This document shows, piece by piece, positions 4,485 to 5,128 of a stretch of 5,128 nt of DNA; within the stretch, counting starts at the first letter, position 1, and each line of letters opens with the position of its first letter. The notes under the pieces were generated by a model that saw nothing but the letters and a program-made list of their open reading frames with translations, did no database searches and was not told where the DNA came from. The stretch lies in assembly GCA_027037705.1 (NCBI GenBank), contig JALVYZ010000042.1, forward strand, positions 1 to 5,128, in the 5' to 3' direction. Origin of the DNA: a bacterium (GTDB lineage: Bacteria; DYJV01; JALVYZ01). Position numbers and translations under genes: made by a program.

Positions 4485-4524
4485 ATGTTAGTCCAAGACC
4501 GGTAGGTCTTGGTTCACCTATTGA
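4485..4524 (+). other. Stem-loop, hairpin family member 2
   Basis: ATGTTAGT, then CCAAGACC-GGTA-GGTCTTGG (4493-4512), then TTCACCTATTGA. The 8-bp stem is perfect. Stem bases 5-7 differ from unit 1 on both arms, so pairing is kept by paired changes. Confidence 0.6.
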
Positions 4525-4543
4525 TTACTCTTTATTAAATCAG

Positions 4544-4583
4544 ATGTTAGTCCACGAGCGTTAGCGAGTGGTTCACCTATTGG
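4544..4583 (+). other. Stem-loop, hairpin family member 3, with tandem G-A mismatch
   Basis: ATGTTAGT, then CCACGAGC-GTTA-GCGAGTGG (4552-4571), then TTCACCTATTGG. Four outer and two inner pairs are Watson-Crick. The two middle positions oppose GA to GA, which in RNA or folded DNA can form stable sheared pairs. It starts 59 bp after member 2. The flank that follows (ATAAAATTTTCAAAAGC) matches that of the single unit 1 hairpin, so member 2 is the probable insertion or this pair a local duplication. Confidence 0.55.
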
Positions 4584-4636
4584 ATAAAATTTTCAAAAGC
4601 TATTTACTTACGTATATTATATTAATACACTTACTT

Positions 4637-4652
4637 TACGCGCGCGTGTATA
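4637..4652 (+). repeat. (CG)4 tract, short form of the unit 1 alternating run
   Basis: TACGCGCGCGTGTATA alternates for 16 bp and has four CG units against nine in unit 1. Flanks on both sides are the same, so the difference is a pure repeat-number change. Confidence 0.65.
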
Positions 4653-4695
4653 GTGTCTTATATAATATCTTGTAATATGTAATATGTTGGGGCTC

Positions 4696-4720
4696 AAAAA
4701 GCCCGAAATTTCGGGTTTTT
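4696..4720. terminator. Bidirectional intrinsic terminator of unit 2
   Basis: A5 (4696-4700), the perfect palindrome CCCGAAATTTCGGG (4702-4715) and T5 (4716-4720). The T-run is shorter than in unit 1 but the stem is longer by one Watson-Crick pair. Confidence 0.75.
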
Positions 4721-4728
4721 ATTGATTT

Positions 4729-4848
4729 AATTATGACATTTTCAGGGTGAACTATGACATTTTCAGGGTGAACTATGACATTTTCAGGGTGTGAACTATG
4801 ACATTTTCAGGGTGAACTATGACATTTTCAGGGTGAACTATGACATTT
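4729..4848 (+). repeat. Iteron array of unit 2: five 21-bp repeats plus a partial one
   Basis: Full iterons start at 4729 (AATTATG variant), 4750, 4771, 4794 and 4815, with a partial at 4836 and AACTATG at 4849. The 2-bp TG insert again follows the third repeat (4792-4793). The last base of every full repeat is G. The shared core suggests that both Rep copies could bind both arrays. Confidence 0.9.
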
Positions 4849-4855
4849 AACTATG

Positions 4856-4890
4856 TCTGTCTTGACTGAACATCATTTTTAATCTATAAT
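4856..4890 (+). promoter_or_regulatory. rep promoter of unit 2, with altered -35 and operator
   Basis: TTGACT (4862-4867), 17-bp spacer, TATAAT (4885-4890). Compared with unit 1, one A-to-T change at 4867 moves the -35 off consensus and also breaks the inverted repeat (TCTGTC-TT-GACTGA, 4856-4869). Expression and autorepression of this copy may therefore differ. Confidence 0.7.
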
Positions 4891-4911
4891 TCTTTTAAAA
4901 AAAGAGAGGAA

Positions 4912-5128
4912 ATGGCAAAATTCATTGAAGTTAATGGAAATTTAAAAGTCAGAAAAGCTGATTTAATAGTTAGAGCAAGATATAAATTAAATCCTCTAAG
5001 TTTAAAATTTATAACCACACTTATTGCAGGACTTAAAAGAAGTGATGATATCAATGAAATTTATCAATTTAGAGTAAAAGATTTTAAAGAACTTACAAAA
5101 TTAAAAAGAAAAGATTTATATTGGGCTG
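4912..5128 (+). CDS. repB: RepB replication initiator copy 2, 5' part; gene runs off the right edge
   Basis: The 72 visible codons give MAKFIEVNGNLKVRKADLIV onward, identical in protein sequence to the first 72 residues of the initiator at 1861; the only base change is a silent one (CCTTTA to CCTCTA). This covers most of the first winged helix. It has the same GAGAGG ribosome binding site. Whether the copy is intact cannot be told here. Two near-identical initiators on one molecule should cross-act on both iteron arrays. Confidence 0.88.
   Translation, partial: MAKFIEVNGNLKVRKADLIVRARYKLNPLSLKFITTLIAGLKRSDDINEIYQFRVKDFKELTKLKRKDLYWA

Larger units (their letters stand above)
3296..5128 (+). 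repeat. Replicon unit 2, diverged tandem copy, cut by the window end
   Basis: The unit is colinear with 296 to about 2077. Differences are uneven: 1 of 217 in the rep start, very few in the conserved non-coding core, many in the 3' half of the HTH gene. Unit 2 also has an added hairpin of about 59 bp and a shorter (CG)n tract. Scattered silent and non-silent changes make a circular-plasmid assembly artefact unlikely. The remainder of the unit lies outside the window. Confidence 0.9.

Overview
The window is very AT-rich and carries plasmid replication and maintenance genes. It most likely comes from a plasmid, or an integrated plasmid, of a low-GC Gram-negative bacterium. A Campylobacterota host (Nautilia/Caminibacter/Sulfurimonas-like) is my first guess and Aquificota is an alternative. 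The guess rests on base composition, codon use (AAA, ATA, AGA, TTA) and the style of the Rep_3 initiator. It is inference.

Layout. Positions 1-256 hold the 5' part of a minus-strand HigB/Gp49-type toxin gene with a palindromic operator-like site just upstream. From about 296 a replicon unit of about 3.0 kb begins, and from about 3296 a second, diverged copy of it follows in tandem and runs off the window. Each unit has: (i) an array of AGTATAA heptamers spaced mostly 10-11 bp; (ii) a gene for an unrecognised protein with an N-terminal helix-turn-helix, a long charged coiled coil and a C-terminal hydrophobic anchor (567-1160; 3566-4153); (iii) a conserved, gene-poor 650-750 bp stretch with a long inverted repeat around a GC-rich island, a tiny conserved ORF, hairpins whose stems change sequence but keep pairing, a (CG)n tract and a bidirectional terminator; (iv) five full 21-bp iterons plus a partial one; (v) a sigma70-type promoter; (vi) a Rep_3/RepB initiator gene (1861-2955; 4912-end). 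Unit 1 continues with two small membrane-protein genes, each overlapping the gene before it by the 4-base ATGA junction.

How it may work. RepB would bind the iterons to start replication and repress its own promoter. The HTH-coiled coil-membrane protein beside a helically phased repeat array looks like a single-protein, membrane-tethered segregation system. It recalls the one-protein Par of staphylococcal pSK1, but adds a membrane anchor. The function is inferred from architecture only.

The two copies differ unevenly. Rep differs at 1 of 217 comparable bases and the HTH half of the Par-like protein at 2 of 80 residues. The coiled coil and anchor differ at about 42 of 115 residues, with many charge reversals. 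That pattern argues for a real, old duplication or a cointegrate of two related plasmids, with one half conserved and the self-association half diverging.
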